Shown here: positions 1 through 9,289 of the stretch, piece after piece
How the letters are laid out: every line of letters starts with the position of its first letter
Numbering within the stretch: position 1 is the stretch's first letter
Source of the DNA: Chara braunii
Lineage: Eukaryota; Streptophyta; Charophyceae; Charales; Characeae
Assembly: GCA_003427395.1 (NCBI GenBank)
Contig: BFEA01000478.1
Coordinates: 1,141,546 to 1,190,847 of the forward strand
DNA length: 49,302 nt
Reading direction: 5' to 3'
Program-made: the position numbers and the translations under genes
The notes under the pieces: model-generated
Seen by the model: the letters and a program-made list of their open reading frames with translations, nothing else
Database searches by the model: none
What the model was told of the DNA's origin: nothing

Positions 1-75
1 AGATGGCTATTCCCTTTTGTATTTGATTTTTGAAAAGACAAAAAAACGGGCACAAATGTTTTGCAGGCCCGTCAT

Positions 76-77
<2 letters not shown>

Positions 78-128
<51 letters not shown>
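78..128. repeat. Poly(T) tract, 51 nt
   Basis: Uninterrupted T run. It could be the poly(A) tail of a minus-strand retrosequence, but no recognisable body follows it. The reading frame across it encodes only polyphenylalanine and is not a gene. Confidence 0.9.
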
Positions 129-398
129 CCCCTTCCCTTTTTCTTTTTTCAATCAGAGTTGTTTTAAAGCACTAGTACCTTTCAGGAGGCGGAAACGAAC
201 CGACGGCCGCCGATCAGGATTTATCGACGGCGGCAGCCATTGTCGGGCCCGGGCCCTCCTAAGAGTTCGGGACTAGGCTAAAACTTGCCGAAATATGAAG
301 CATACGGAAAAAAAAAAGAAAGATATTCAAAGCATACGTCATCATACCCTCCCTCCCTCCCTCCTGCGGGAAAAGATGTATGCCAGGCCTGGTTCCCG

Positions 399-405
<7 letters not shown>

Positions 406-429
<24 letters not shown>

Positions 430-430
430 A
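406..430. repeat. Poly(A) tract, 25 nt
   Basis: Uninterrupted A run just upstream of the tRNA-like SINE head at 522-596. It may be the tail of an older plus-strand retrosequence into or beside which the next one inserted. Confidence 0.8.
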
Positions 431-521
431 GGCGTGTGTTCCAGTGCCGACCTGTTTCTGGTTGCTCTGATTTTATTATATATTACTTGTATGGTTCGTT
501 ACATTAAAAGGGGAAAAAAAT

Positions 522-596
522 CCAGCGGCCTAGCTCAGTTGGTAAGGCTCGCAAGTGGCATTCAGGAGGTCATGGGTTCAATCCCCATTGGCCTCA
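522..596 (+). repeat. tRNA-like SINE head (A box and B box)
   Basis: A good polymerase III A box, TAGCTCAGTTGGT at 531-543, is followed about 30 nt later by a B box, GGGTTCAATCCCC at 574-586. The T stem (ATGGG/CCCAT) pairs, but the acceptor stem is reduced to GGCC/GGCC and the anticodon arm does not fold well, so this is not a working tRNA. tRNA-derived SINEs keep the two boxes in this way. The body downstream (600-780) is unique as far as I can see, and its 3' end is not defined. Confidence 0.6.
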
Positions 597-779
597 TGAC
601 CTACCTGGGCTTACTTGGCACCCGCTACCCAAGAGATAGACCACTGGATCCCCCGATCGGCATCAGGCAGAGTCTGCTATGTTCGTAGGGGAGGGGCCTG
701 AGGGGAGGCACGGGGGATTGGTTCGCTTTATCCCTGGTGCTACCGGCCTTCCCCTGGCCGGTATCCTGCAGGCTCGAGG

Positions 780-850
780 GGCCGTAAAAAAAACACGGCT
801 CTGGTATGCTACGGGTTTCCCCCTAGCATACCACACACACACGGCTCTCC
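780..850. other. Inverted repeat around an A tract
   Basis: Short palindromic segments surround an A run at 786-793: ggctctggtatgctacggg is followed by ccctagcatacc, which can fold into a stem of about 9 bp. It is adjacent to acac repeats. No gene is seen between 600 and 1,130. Confidence 0.3.
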
Positions 851-1134
851 GCCGTAGTTCTTGGTGAATCGGGGTGTCATCTTCGTAGGCGTGATTCATG
901 ATGCGAGTGAGACTAGGCCTGTCAGAATGCACCTGAGTGGCACAACCGATCAGGTTCGTGATCTGGACCCTTTGACTGTGTAGACGCTGTAGAGGTTTTT
1001 CAGGAGCCTGGGCCCATTCTGACGATGCTAATCGCAGCATTTTGTAAGATGAAGTGGGCTATTTCTGTGCTTGCAACCACAAACTATGCCCAAGTGGGTC
1101 CCACGTCTAAGATGTCACAGATCACATACTCAAC

Positions 1135-1233
1135 TTTTTTTTTTTTTTGGACCTTTCTCGATTTATGCGTGTCATCCTTGATTGCGCAGGGGCCATGCTA
1201 ATCTTCATTCTCGGTACCTTTCTAGTCTTTTGA
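1135..1233 (-). repeat. U6 snRNA-derived retrosequence with poly(A)
   Basis: Read on the minus strand this carries the U6 core (GAAGATTAGCATGGCCCC, then TGCGCA, a 3-nt insertion, AGGATGACACGC) and the plant-type 3' end AAATCGAGAAAGGTCC, followed by 14 A residues (T at 1135-1148). Its 5' end is heavily diverged and lacks the ACAGAGA box and the 5' stem-loop, so it cannot be functional U6. The poly(A) tail replacing the normal terminal U run shows it arose by LINE-type retrotransposition. Confidence 0.8.
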
Positions 1234-1341
1234 TTGGTGCTAGGGAATCCCACAGTTGCCTGTGGTAGTCTGACCGGAGCTGGAGTCGCCGGACTGGAAG
1301 GAGCTGCTGATCACATACACAACTTAACTTTTATGACGCCA

Positions 1342-1359
1342 CATTTTTTTTTTTTTTTT
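1342..1359. repeat. Poly(T) tract
   Basis: A T run within an otherwise unannotated stretch (1,240-1,790). Nothing coding can be supported in that stretch; its reading frames have no recognisable similarity. Confidence 0.6.
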
Positions 1360-1792
1360 CCTTGTAGTGCCATGGCATGGGATGCACACACGCCCATACT
1401 TGCAAGTGCATGCCGTGCGGGCAATTCCGCACGTACGGCGCATGAGCGCACCGGATCGGTGGGGCGCACGGCATATGTTCAGCGCACGGGGAAAATAGGA
1501 ACACAGGACAAAATAGGGTTCGCATCTTGGCAGGCCAGGTCCAGTGGTCACCTGTGCCCCCTCTGAAAACTTTTTGTACGATGGAAAACAAGCAAACAAA
1601 CAAACAAGTTGGAAGAGTATGTCACCACGCAGAGGAGACATCTGAGTGCATGATGTCGTCTTGGAGATCGCCCCCCTGGCTGACCCGGTGTCTAAACCGC
1701 ACTTACGATGCATGACACATGGTGATCACCGAGTGCTTTGCAACCCCGTGTCTGCTTTCCTATCTGATCTCTAATCAGGACGTTTTTCATAC

Positions 1793-1795
<3 letters not shown>

Positions 1796-1843
<48 letters not shown>
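1796..1843. repeat. (CT)n microsatellite, about 48 bp
   Basis: A perfect CT dinucleotide run. The frames across it read as Ser-Leu or Arg-Glu repeats and are not genes. Confidence 0.95.
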
Positions 1844-1846
<3 letters not shown>

Positions 1847-2245
1847 GGGGTCTCCCATTTTTATTTTTTTCCCCTCTAAAGACGTCACATTCACCAGCGT
1901 GGCTAGGTTCTCTTTTGCAAGCTCGTCATATCGTTTCCGCTTTTTGTTTTTTCTTTTCACTTCTGTCTTCAACATTTAATTTCCCTCATCAGTACACCAC
2001 ACATCGGCCCGCGGGTGTCAGCATGAAACCCGCACCACTTTGGAGGCCGCGGATTATTTTTCAACAGCGGCCCACGCCGCACGGCCCCTCTTGTGGTGAC
2101 AAAAAAGCTGCAAGGCTGGGGCCGTGTGCTTGCGGATTGACAGCACACACAGAAGTTCTGAGCACAGTGGGTTTTCTGACCGACCACTGGCACACTGGCT
2201 CGCCGAAGGCTCAATAGGTTCCCTTCCCATGAGTCGAAGATGCAC

Positions 2246-2365
2246 CTTATGACTAGTGTCAATGTATTCTAGTATCTTATGACTAGTGTCAATGTATTCT
2301 AGTATCTTTTGACCAGTGTCAATGTATTCTAGTGTCTTTTGACCAGTGTCAATGTATTCTAGTAC
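2246..2365. repeat. 30-bp tandem repeat, four units
   Basis: Four direct units start at 2246, 2276, 2306 and 2336, each containing GACYAGTGTCAATGTATTC. The minus-strand frame through them encodes a repeated YIDT peptide and is a by-product. The array lies between the arms of the fold-back element. Confidence 0.9.
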
Positions 2366-2561
2366 CATCAGTTAGAGGACTGTGCAGACTTTAGAAGGCC
2401 CAGCCTGGCCTCCTGATGAGTTGGTGAAGCTCAGACAGAACTGTCTGTCACAGCCCTCCCTCCCCCCTCCCCCTCCCCTCCCCTCGCCGGTTCTTGCCCG
2501 TTTCCCCCTTTCTGAGTACAGTCACTGGACTGTTCTCGAGGGCTGTATACCTGCCTTCTTT

Positions 2562-2580
2562 TTTTTTTTTTTTTTTTTTT
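2562..2580. repeat. Poly(T) tract
   Basis: A T run inside the fold-back element centre. It is part of a pyrimidine-rich stretch that starts near 2,450. Confidence 0.7.
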
Positions 2581-3055
2581 AACCTGCATTTGAAATTGAC
2601 AAATTTGACTTGAAGACGTCCACCATGCGCTTTTTATTTGACGAGACACGGGCGACGGGCGTTCAATAAGTCTCCTTTTTTTTCATTTGTTTGTTATAAA
2701 TTTTAATGTCTTAACTATGAAGATGTGTACTAGTGTATGCTTCTCTCTGTTTGGGAGAAAACTGAAAACAACTCCGAACTTTGGCGACGCAACTTAAACT
2801 GCAACTACACGGCCCCAGCCTTGCAGAAAGTTTTTTTTGTTGCCACGAGCAAAATTTGGAGGGGCCGCGCGGCGTGGGGTGCCGTTGAAAAAAAATATCG
2901 GCAGCCGCGGAAGTGGTGCGGGTTTCGTGCTGACACCCGCGGGCCGATGTGTGGTGTTTCTGGTGCTTTAACAAGAAACTTTGGGAATGTGGCTTGTCCG
3001 TGAAGCAATACCTACCAATCCCGGGCTGAAGTCCCACGTACCGGGATTTTTTCTG

Positions 3056-3101
3056 GTTTGATTCGATTTATTCGTGTCATCCTTGCGCAGGAGCCATGGT
3101 A
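3056..3101 (-). repeat. U6 snRNA-derived sequence, 3' half, split by a MITE
   Basis: On the minus strand CATGGCTCCTGCGCAAGG is followed by ATGACACGAATAAATCGA, matching the 3' half of plant U6. On the plus strand the match runs up to CCATGGTA and stops where the MITE at 3102 starts. After the MITE a few more U6-like bases (GTCTT) follow the duplicated ATGGTA. This is a retrosequence, not a functional U6. Confidence 0.7.
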
Positions 3102-3396
3102 GCTAGGCTACCAGAGTGGCCGGGTCCACTTGCCCGGCCATGCCAAAAAGAAATAAAAAAATAAAAAAATAAAATTACTTTTTAATTAAAATTTTTATTT
3201 TAAATTTGGTAAAGAATTTCGATGTCACCCTGAGGCAAGAGTTGTTCAGTTTATTTTTCTGCATAACATAGTTTTTTTTCGGATTTTTTTGATTATTCTT
3301 TTTTTTTGTTTTTTGTTTTTGGCTGGGACCTTCCCTAGTCCTTGCACGGCCGGGCCCGGGTGACCCGGGCGGCCCGGCTGGTAGCCTAGCATGGTA
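3096..3396. mobile_element. 289-bp MITE with 6-bp target duplication, inserted in U6-derived DNA
   Basis: Element 3102-3390 begins GCTAGGCTACCAG and ends CTGGTAGCCTAGC, a perfect 13-bp terminal inverted repeat. The similarity continues inward with indels for about 45 bp through GC-rich sequence (CCGGGTC, then CCCGGCC). Identical ATGGTA hexamers flank it at 3096-3101 and 3391-3396. The centre is AT-rich with A and T runs and has no coding potential. The structure fits a non-autonomous DNA transposon. I cannot assign a superfamily from a 6-bp duplication alone. Confidence 0.75.
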
Positions 3397-3423
3397 GTCT
3401 TTTTTTTTTTGCTTTCTTTTTTT

Positions 3424-3548
3424 TTAACAAATGCTCCAATGAGTCCAATCTATTTGTGGGGAGCAGCACGTGCTGGAAACCGGGTCCAGCGTCCCATAAG
3501 GACCATCTGTACCGTTCCAATTTTAACGATGTCCCCAGTAGGGACAAT
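3424..3548 (-). repeat. Composite retrosequence: U6 5' part joined to another repeat
   Basis: Reading minus strand: GTCCCTACTGGGGACATCG and AAAATTGGAACGGTACAGA (the U6 5' stem-loop region, 3501-3545) pass directly into GGGACGCTGGACCCGGTTTC, then CAGCACGTGCTGCTCCCCAC and finally an A-rich tail (T-rich plus strand 3400-3425). The second part recurs at 43,737-43,800 without U6. So U6 sequence has been fused to an unrelated, separately dispersed short repeat, as happens by template switching during LINE-type reverse transcription. Confidence 0.6.
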
Positions 3549-3568
3549 TTCTTCATTTCTGACCCTAG

Positions 3569-3628
3569 AATACGAAGCTAAAGAAAAGAAAAAAAAAAAA
3601 CTGTAAAAAAAAAAAAAAAAAAGCATAC
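3569..3628. repeat. A-rich insertion flanked by ATACGAAG
   Basis: Two A runs (3587-3600 and 3605-3622) lie between two copies of ATACGAAG, at about 3570 and 3625. The arrangement resembles a short poly(A) retroinsertion with a target duplication. It sits at the 3' boundary of the minus-strand SINE that follows. Confidence 0.4.
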
Positions 3629-3790
3629 GAAGATCAATGGCCATGCTTATGTTCTCTGTCTTGTTCTAATTTTTGAACGTATGTCCCGAAGGACGACCTT
3701 GGCGAGATTCGATTCAGCAGGATGTGAACTCTTTGGCTGTTCCTTGTAGCAGTTTCGGGGCACGTACGACCATTCAGCCACTTGGCAAGT
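3629..3790 (-). mobile_element. Composite SINE copy 1: tRNA-like head plus U6 body
   Basis: Minus strand, 5' to 3': an A box GTGGCTGAATGGT (3781-3769), a B box-like AGAGTTCACATCC (3733-3721) about 36 nt further, a linker starting ATCCTGCTGAATCGAATC, then U6 from GTCCTTCGGGACATACG through GACAGAGAACATAAGCATGG (3694-3639). The A-to-B spacing is that of a tRNA, and the class resembles tRNA-Ser or tRNA-Leu. U6 is truncated after the central CATGGCC. The same order of parts recurs at 10,902-11,155. A B box lies inside the transcript, so polymerase III could once have transcribed it from the head. Confidence 0.65.
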
Positions 3791-4039
3791 ACATCACATC
3801 TCCGGTACATGAATGCATTTTACTTCACTGAGATCTTACTGGCACGATGACTTTTTCGACTAAGAATCTGGTCGGAATTGCAGTCAGATACATCCAGGAA
3901 AGTCCTACTATGTGGGCACGAGAGTACCCAACCCACTTACAGTAGGCTATGACGCCGCGGCTTCCGTGTGGTGTCCAGATGGCCCTGCCGTTATTGGGGC
4001 ACATTTGCCTGAAGTCAGTTCTCTGGCATCGCGTCTTCG

Positions 4040-4157
4040 CCTTTTCTTTGTTGGTTCTGAAAGTGAAAACAATGAGTCTTCTCCTTTTCTTTGTTGGTTC
4101 TGAAAGTGAAAACAATGAGTCTTCTCCTTTTCTTTGTTGGTTGTGAAAGTGAAAACA
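4040..4157. repeat. 43-bp tandem repeat, about three units
   Basis: Units start at 4040, 4083 and 4126, each beginning CCTTTTCTTTGTTGGTT and continuing CTGAAAGTGAAAACA. The third unit is diverged at its end. The frames through it are not genes. Confidence 0.9.
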
Positions 4158-4199
4158 GTCTGTCATAGTTGTGGGGGAGGCAGGCATGCTAACCTTGGG

Positions 4200-4580
4200 C
4201 CTCGGGTCCACTACTCACCACATGCACAAAAGACAAAAAAAATATGGCGGTGTATATTTCCGAGTTCTAGCAGAAGATTCATTCCCACTTTTGCACATTT
4301 CCCCAGGTGCTCGAGGCCCCTTCTCTGTACTGTTCTATTCGAATTTGAAACCATCAGTACACTTAGTACACGGTGGATGCGAAATTGCCGACCCCATTTT
4401 TGTGCTAAAAGAATTGAGAACTGCTCCGCGCGCCACACGGGTCCACTACTCACCACATGCACGAAAGGCAAAAAATATGGCGGTGTGTCTTTCCGTGTTC
4501 TAGCAGAGAAGATTCATTCCCATTTTTGTGCCTGAAAGAATTGAGAACTGCTCCGTGCGCCACACGGGTACACTGAAAGC
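4200..4580. repeat. Tandem segmental repeat, period about 235 bp
   Basis: GGGTCCACTACTCACCACAT with its downstream sequence, through TATGGCGGTGT and TAGCAGA, occurs at 4204 and again at 4439. A third, shorter junction copy (AAGAATTGAGAACTGCTCCG, then CGCCACACGGGT) occurs near 4408 and 4535. This is an imperfect local duplication. No gene is supported between 3,800 and 5,120. Confidence 0.85.
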
Positions 4581-5124
4581 GTGGCCCGCTTGTGTACGTA
4601 CGGCCGGAAGATTTGGGGAAGAGGGGTCCTACTGGCGGAGGTTCAATGCATTTCCCGAGGGGCATCAGTTCAGTACTTTGGCGGCAACGACTTCAAACGG
4701 CCCGTACTTCTGAAAGTCGCGGCCACATACACGCAGCGATGCGCGGGGATGAACGGTCCAAGGGCGCTGGCACAAATTCATTTGAGTGGAAACATTGCGG
4801 CACTGTAGCAATGGCTGGCTGGATGCACACCGCAGTGTCCCGCCAACCACTGATGGTTTCATATGCTCTGCTGTAAAGGGTCTATTCTGAGCAACCTACA
4901 TTAAAGGTTTGATTTCCCTCCCGAGATGCTGGTTCCAGCCTCCTGAAGGGTCTCACTAACCCCCGCCCCCTCCCCTATTCTCTAACCCTCCCCTCTCCCT
5001 CCCCCCCCCCCTTGGAAGTCCACTAAGAAGGTGGTTTTCTCCCATCTGTGAATTATTGCTACTCTTAACTACCACTGCATTGCACCTGACCAGTTGCAAA
5101 ATGTTTGCATTAAGTTTACATATC

Positions 5125-5335
5125 GAACCGGTAGTTTCAGAGGGAGGCATTTTGTACCGGTGGTTTGTAGGGAGGCGTTTTGTACCGGTGGTTTGTAGGG
5201 AGGCGTTTTATACCGGTGGTTTGTAGGGAGGTAGTTTAAGAAGGTAGGCCCATCCATGCGCAATGCGGCCTGCGTGTGTGTGCATGGCCAGGAGTTTCAG
5301 AGGGAGGCGTTTTGTACCGGTGGTTTGTACTCAGA
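5125..5335. repeat. 28-bp minisatellite (ACCGGTGGTTTGTAGGGAGG)
   Basis: Direct units with ACCGG starts at about 5127, 5156, 5184, 5212 and, after a gap, 5316. Each contains GGTGGTTTGTAGGGAGG followed by a CGTTTTGT-like spacer. Confidence 0.9.
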
Positions 5336-5578
5336 AAGGAATTCCTGAATCTGATATGGCGCGCTTGTCCAATATCATGCAGACTCGCAAATCTCAACGG
5401 GACTGCATTCTTTTTCTCTTTCTTTAGAAAAAAAGGATGACGCCCTTGAGATATCGTCGTGAAGATGACTGACCCCCCAGGTAATTCAGGAATTCAATGC
5501 ATCTGGTCCGGTCTGGATTAGAATTTAGAACTAAGGTCTGTACGTCAACAGTTTACAGGTGAACCAGTTGTGGAGCTC

Positions 5579-5579
<1 letters not shown>

Positions 5580-5656
<77 letters not shown>
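5580..5656. repeat. Poly(C) tract, 77 nt
   Basis: An uninterrupted C run of 77 bases, extended by C-rich sequence to about 5,690. It could form i-motif or, on the other strand, G-quadruplex structures. The true length is uncertain because such runs are hard to sequence. Confidence 0.85.
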
Positions 5657-6177
5657 TTCCTCCTCCTTTCCCCCCCCACCGCTCCCGCCTTGCTTCCTTC
5701 TGCTTGAACTTAGGGTGCTTATGACATACATATGTTCATACAGTGGGGCTTTCTTTTGCTCATTATGATGGTGCCGAAATCCCGGCCATGGGAAGTCGGG
5801 GAGCACGTGGATGTCCGTAAGGGAAATTGGGACTTGAGGGACATTTTGTCATGTTGTTGGTTGACCCTTAAAAAAAAATCTTTGTGGTCCATGACCTCGA
5901 GTCAATTACGTATGGGGTACCTCGGAAGGCGGCACCGAGTTTTCAGTCGGTTTCTTTCGCGCAAGGGAAGCGTCACCAGGATCTTTTTTGGGGTCGGGCA
6001 AGTAGCTGGCGTTACACAAACACACAGGAACAGTATCTGTGGATCTTGGAAATGAAAAGCAGTTGGGCTTTCCTGGAGGTGAAGCTCCCCACCGATAGAC
6101 GGAACCTCCGATTAAAGGGACCATTTTTGGAGGATGCTCTTATCACCCCCCCAAGTGACACCCCTCCCGGAGTTAAA

Positions 6178-6302
6178 AAAACGAAGAAGAAGAAGAAGAC
6201 GAAGAAGAAGAAGTCCCCAAGTGACATCCCGCCCGGAGTTAAAGAGAAGTAGTAGTAGTAGTAGTAGAAGAAGAGTAGTAGAAGAAGAAGAAGAAGAAGA
6301 AG
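6178..6302. repeat. (GAA)/(GTA) trinucleotide repeats
   Basis: AAGAAG and AGTAGT runs interrupted by a second copy of a short unit: CCCAAGTGACA, then CCCGGAGTTAAA, occurs near 6,150 and 6,214. The array is therefore a duplicated unit with expanded trinucleotides. Confidence 0.8.
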
Positions 6303-6390
6303 TTGGATGTAGGGTTCCCTGATATGAACTAAGTTAATTAATTAATGGCCTCTTCAGCAGATTTCCTTTTTCCCCCTTTTTGAAGGGGGT

Positions 6391-6525
6391 GATAGGCCCC
6401 CAGGTAATTCAGCCTTACTTTGCTCATTTCTGATTCCCTCAGGATTCCAACTGAGGCCTATTTGATGGGGGAGGTAATTCAGCCTTATTTTGCTTATATA
6501 TGATTCTCTCAGGATTCCCTGTTTG
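6391..6525. repeat. Imperfect 73-bp duplication
   Basis: GGTAATTCAGCCTTA, TTTTGCT (or a variant) and CTCAGGATTCC occur in the same order near 6,400 and 6,473. A related CCCAGGTAATTCAGG is at about 5,477. No gene is seen between 6,530 and 7,560. Confidence 0.75.
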
Positions 6526-6529
6526 TTAA

Positions 6530-7560
6530 CAGTTGATGGGTGTACCATGCAGTCACATGGGCTGGGTACTGCAGCAGGTTTCTGAAAAGGACGCACTACA
6601 CAACAGAAATAACATAATAATAATTTAAATTATTTAATAAAAATGAAAAAAAGGAATAGGGGGCACCAATTTAACACAGTCTGGCAGCAGGCATCTGAGA
6701 AAGCACTAAGCATTAGAAAAAAAGAAGGAAAGCCACAATGTCAGGGATGAAGTCCCACTAGCAAAGAAGGTTGGATTTAATGCTTGAATGTAGACGTGTT
6801 TTGGGGGAGGTGCAGAGAATTGCGACTGATCCGCTTTTCTGACAACTTGTGATCGATCTGGTTGTCGACGCTCCAGCTTGAGGTGCTAGAGCACAGGTAA
6901 GTTTTTTTTTTTTTTTGACAAATGCTCCAGGTTGCATGTTCTCGTTGAGAATTCTTTGAAGGAGGTAACGCCTAATGTTTTTTCATCTGTCTTATTCCAT
7001 CAGGACTCCAACTTGTGATCTGTTTGTCAAAAGGCAATAAGGGTGCACCATTCGCGTACATGGGCTAGGTCTCCTTGGGATTCTGTCGAGGCCGAGAGAA
7101 TGGCTTTGCATGCTGTGCCCTGATGTCGTGATGGTCTACCGGATGTTGGTGTTCACATCTTGACTGGCAATGCGTTGGAATGGTGGCTGCAGAAGTCTCT
7201 AGAAACTTCGCGCGGTGAAGTTTTTCTTTTCGTTCTTTAAATTTTTGTTGTCGTATTTGTCAAACCCATGGCCATGGCCATCATGACTTCGAAGAACATG
7301 GAAAATGACAAGTGTGCCGTGCGATTCGTCTCTCTGTGGGTATTATAATACTATTATTAAATTATTAATTTATTAATCATGCGCTGTAGGATCTGACATT
7401 CGCTGGGCGGCTGGTATTCCTGATTGACCACAGGTAAAATTGCCAGTTTTTGGACAGAGTTGGGACGAGCTCTTGATGTTCAGCAGATGCCGAAGAGAAA
7501 CCCTCAGGTGAGCACGAAGACACGTTTTTTAACTTCGGCAACCCCTTCTGACGATATACG
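6530..7560. other. No supported feature
   Basis: This kilobase holds a T run at 6,903-6,916 and short AT-rich runs (7,345-7,380), with no reading frame, RNA or repeat I can support. Two loosely similar phrases around CTCCARCTTG (6,870 and 7,007) hint at an old duplication. Confidence 0.5.
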
Positions 7561-7562
7561 AG

Positions 7563-7564
<2 letters not shown>

Positions 7565-7602
<38 letters not shown>
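7565..7602. repeat. (GT)n microsatellite
   Basis: A perfect GT run of about 38 bp. Confidence 0.95.
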
Positions 7603-7763
7603 ATCAGTCCAGACTGACAGTGGCAAACTGGTATCGATTGATGTCAACGCTTAAGAGCCCCACTGCAATCACAACTTGTCGAGTGTGGAAAACAGGAAGC
7701 GTACGTTCAGGTAGAAAGGTCGAAGAACACGATCGCCATCGCCATTATTTGGTCTTTTTTGCA

Positions 7764-7860
7764 CGTTTGCCGAGTGGTCCAGCTTAAGCCCCCTAATTGT
7801 TCCTCTTGTTTTTTTTTTTTCCCCAAACAACATGGCCCTTCGATTCTGGGGGGCTCAGAG
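7764..7860 (+). repeat. tRNA-like SINE head candidate
   Basis: TTGCCGAGTGGTCCAGCTTA (A box of the Ser/Leu class) near 7,768 is followed by CCTTCGATTCTGG (B-box-like) near 7,838. A T run interrupts the middle. It is degenerate, so this is a weak call. Confidence 0.35.
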
Positions 7861-7902
7861 CAGACAAGAGACAAGACAGAGGACCAGGCCGTCCCTCAGT
7901 CC

Positions 7903-7948
7903 TCCCTCTTGTTTTTTTTTTTTTTTTTAATTATTATATTCCCTGTTG
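7903..7948 (-). repeat. SINE-like 3' end: AATATAATAATT plus poly(A)
   Basis: On the minus strand GGGAATATAATAATT is followed by about 18 A residues. The same end occurs twice in direct orientation at 8,785-8,935, so it marks the 3' terminus of a dispersed poly(A) retroelement. Confidence 0.55.
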
Positions 7949-8784
7949 TTGGGAACTGCCGTGTTTCTTTTTTTCTCTCCATCCACACCTGCCTGGGCCT
8001 GGTTGTCCATCTAGACTGGTATCTGGACTATCAGGTCATGTGCTTCTGCGGCCATGTCCAGCGATGACTGTTCCTTCTCCCCGCATTGTATGCACTGTCC
8101 TCACTCGCCGCCATGGACATGTGCTTCTGTGGCCATGTAGATGGGCTAGACGTAACATGTTCACTGTGTGGCAAAGGACACTTGACAGCGGCTGCTGCTG
8201 CCTGCGGTATGCTCACCTGTGATTGCCGCTGCTGTTCTTTTGTCCCGGGGAGCACTTAACATGGCGTTTGTCGTGGCTGCTTCGCGGCTATCATCGGTAA
8301 TGCTATTCTAAGAGGATTGAACCGTCGCTTCGACCCTTTTATCAGGTTTGCCCTGCGATTGTCTGGATCGTCCTTGTCATGTACATCACCCTCCATCTCC
8401 AGGTTCTCTCCAACCCTTCAGCCCCTCAGCCAAACACCCACACTTGTCCCTTGCCGCCTCTTCTTTGTTAGTCGTACCTTGGCGCTTCGCCGCTGGAGTG
8501 GACAGGTTCATGGGCACTTCCAATTTGCCAAATTGACTACGCAAATGCGAGGAAACTCTCCGACTTGAAACAGTCAAGGTGAAAAATAGAGAAGAAATGC
8601 GAAAGAAAAAAGACCACAGAGATCGCATCTGCCTCTCACGTCTTCCTCCCTTCCTTGCTTCCTTTCTGCCAGTGCTCCCACGTTCATCTCGTGAGGGCGC
8701 ACACGGGTGCGCAGAGAAAGTGCACTGGTGGAACAGACGAGAGCGGGTATTCGCGAACCAATCCTGTAGTGTGGCGCAGTAAGC

Positions 8785-8935
8785 CCACTACAGGATGGAA
8801 TATAATAATTAAAAAAAAAAAAAAAAAACAGGGTGAGCAAAAAAAAAAAGGTGCAGCGGGACCACTACAGGATGGAATATAATAATTAAAAAAAAAAAAA
8901 ACAGGGTGAGCAAAAAAAAAAAAGGTGCAGTGGGA
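8785..8935 (+). repeat. Duplicated SINE-like 3' end, two tandem copies
   Basis: Two consecutive copies, about 78 bp apart, of CCACTACAGGATGGAATATA, then ATAATT, an A run, ACAGGGTGAGC, a second A run and GGTGCAGYGGG. Each unit contains two A runs. A third copy of the AATATAATAATT(A)n part lies inverted at 7,903-7,948. Confidence 0.75.
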
Positions 8936-9119
8936 AAAAGCGGCCTCAGGTTTACGGGGGTGGCTTAACCGTCTGTAACAGTTCAAGTCAGACAGCCGCG
9001 GGATGTGTCATGGAGGGGAGCTGAAAAGCAGTGCGGTGCTTTTGCATCCTAGAAGGGGAAGGTTGTTCATATTTTAGAAGGGATTCCAAATAGAAAAAAA
9101 AGGAGGGTGATATCCTCAC

Positions 9120-9180
9120 TAACAAGTACATACGTTTTACCATTCAGCCACATGGCCTGGCTATGATGGATGATCTGCAG
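9120..9180 (-). repeat. Degenerate tRNA-like A-box sequence
   Basis: Minus strand GTGGCTGAATGGTAAAACG (around 9,164-9,146) is the same A-box sequence as in the two composite SINEs. A B-box remnant TTGGAATCCC lies about 65 nt further. There is no U6 part downstream. It is probably a third, decayed member of the family. Confidence 0.45.
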
Positions 9181-9255
9181 TTTCCTGCCTAATGCTTATC
9201 TTTTTTCTGTGCATATGGGCCTCCCGCCCTACTTTCATCGGTGGGGACTTGGTTC

Positions 9256-9258
<3 letters not shown>

Positions 9259-9288
<30 letters not shown>
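9259..9288. repeat. Poly(T) tract, 30 nt
   Basis: An uninterrupted T run. No body of a retroelement can be identified beside it. Confidence 0.85.

Positions 9289-9289
<1 letters not shown>

Larger units (their letters stand above)
1994..2957. mobile_element. Fold-back element with long terminal inverted repeats
   Basis: The left arm (1994 to about 2138) and right arm (about 2803 to 2957) are inverted copies of each other over roughly 140 bp. Both read, from the outside in, ACACCACACATCGGCCCGCG, then GGTGTCAGCA, GAAACCCGCACCACTT and finally GCAAGGCTGGGGCCGTGT. The arms differ by scattered substitutions and small indels. The 660-bp centre has no recognisable transposase and includes a 30-bp tandem repeat. 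I see no clear target-site duplication. A non-autonomous fold-back DNA transposon is the best reading; two independent insertions of one repeat in opposite orientation is the alternative. A fragment of the inner arm motif recurs near 26,252. Confidence 0.6.

Noticed and set aside
522-596. A functional tRNA gene
   Set aside because: A and B boxes are good, but the acceptor stem pairs over only about 4 bp and no convincing anticodon arm forms.
2246-2365. A CRISPR-like array
   Set aside because: The 30-bp units are directly adjacent with no unique spacers. It is a plain minisatellite in a eukaryotic genome.
3569-3632. Target-site duplication ATACGAAG proving a separate insertion
   Set aside because: The enclosed sequence is only A-rich DNA with no body, and the boundary with the composite SINE is unclear. 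It is kept only as a low-confidence repeat.
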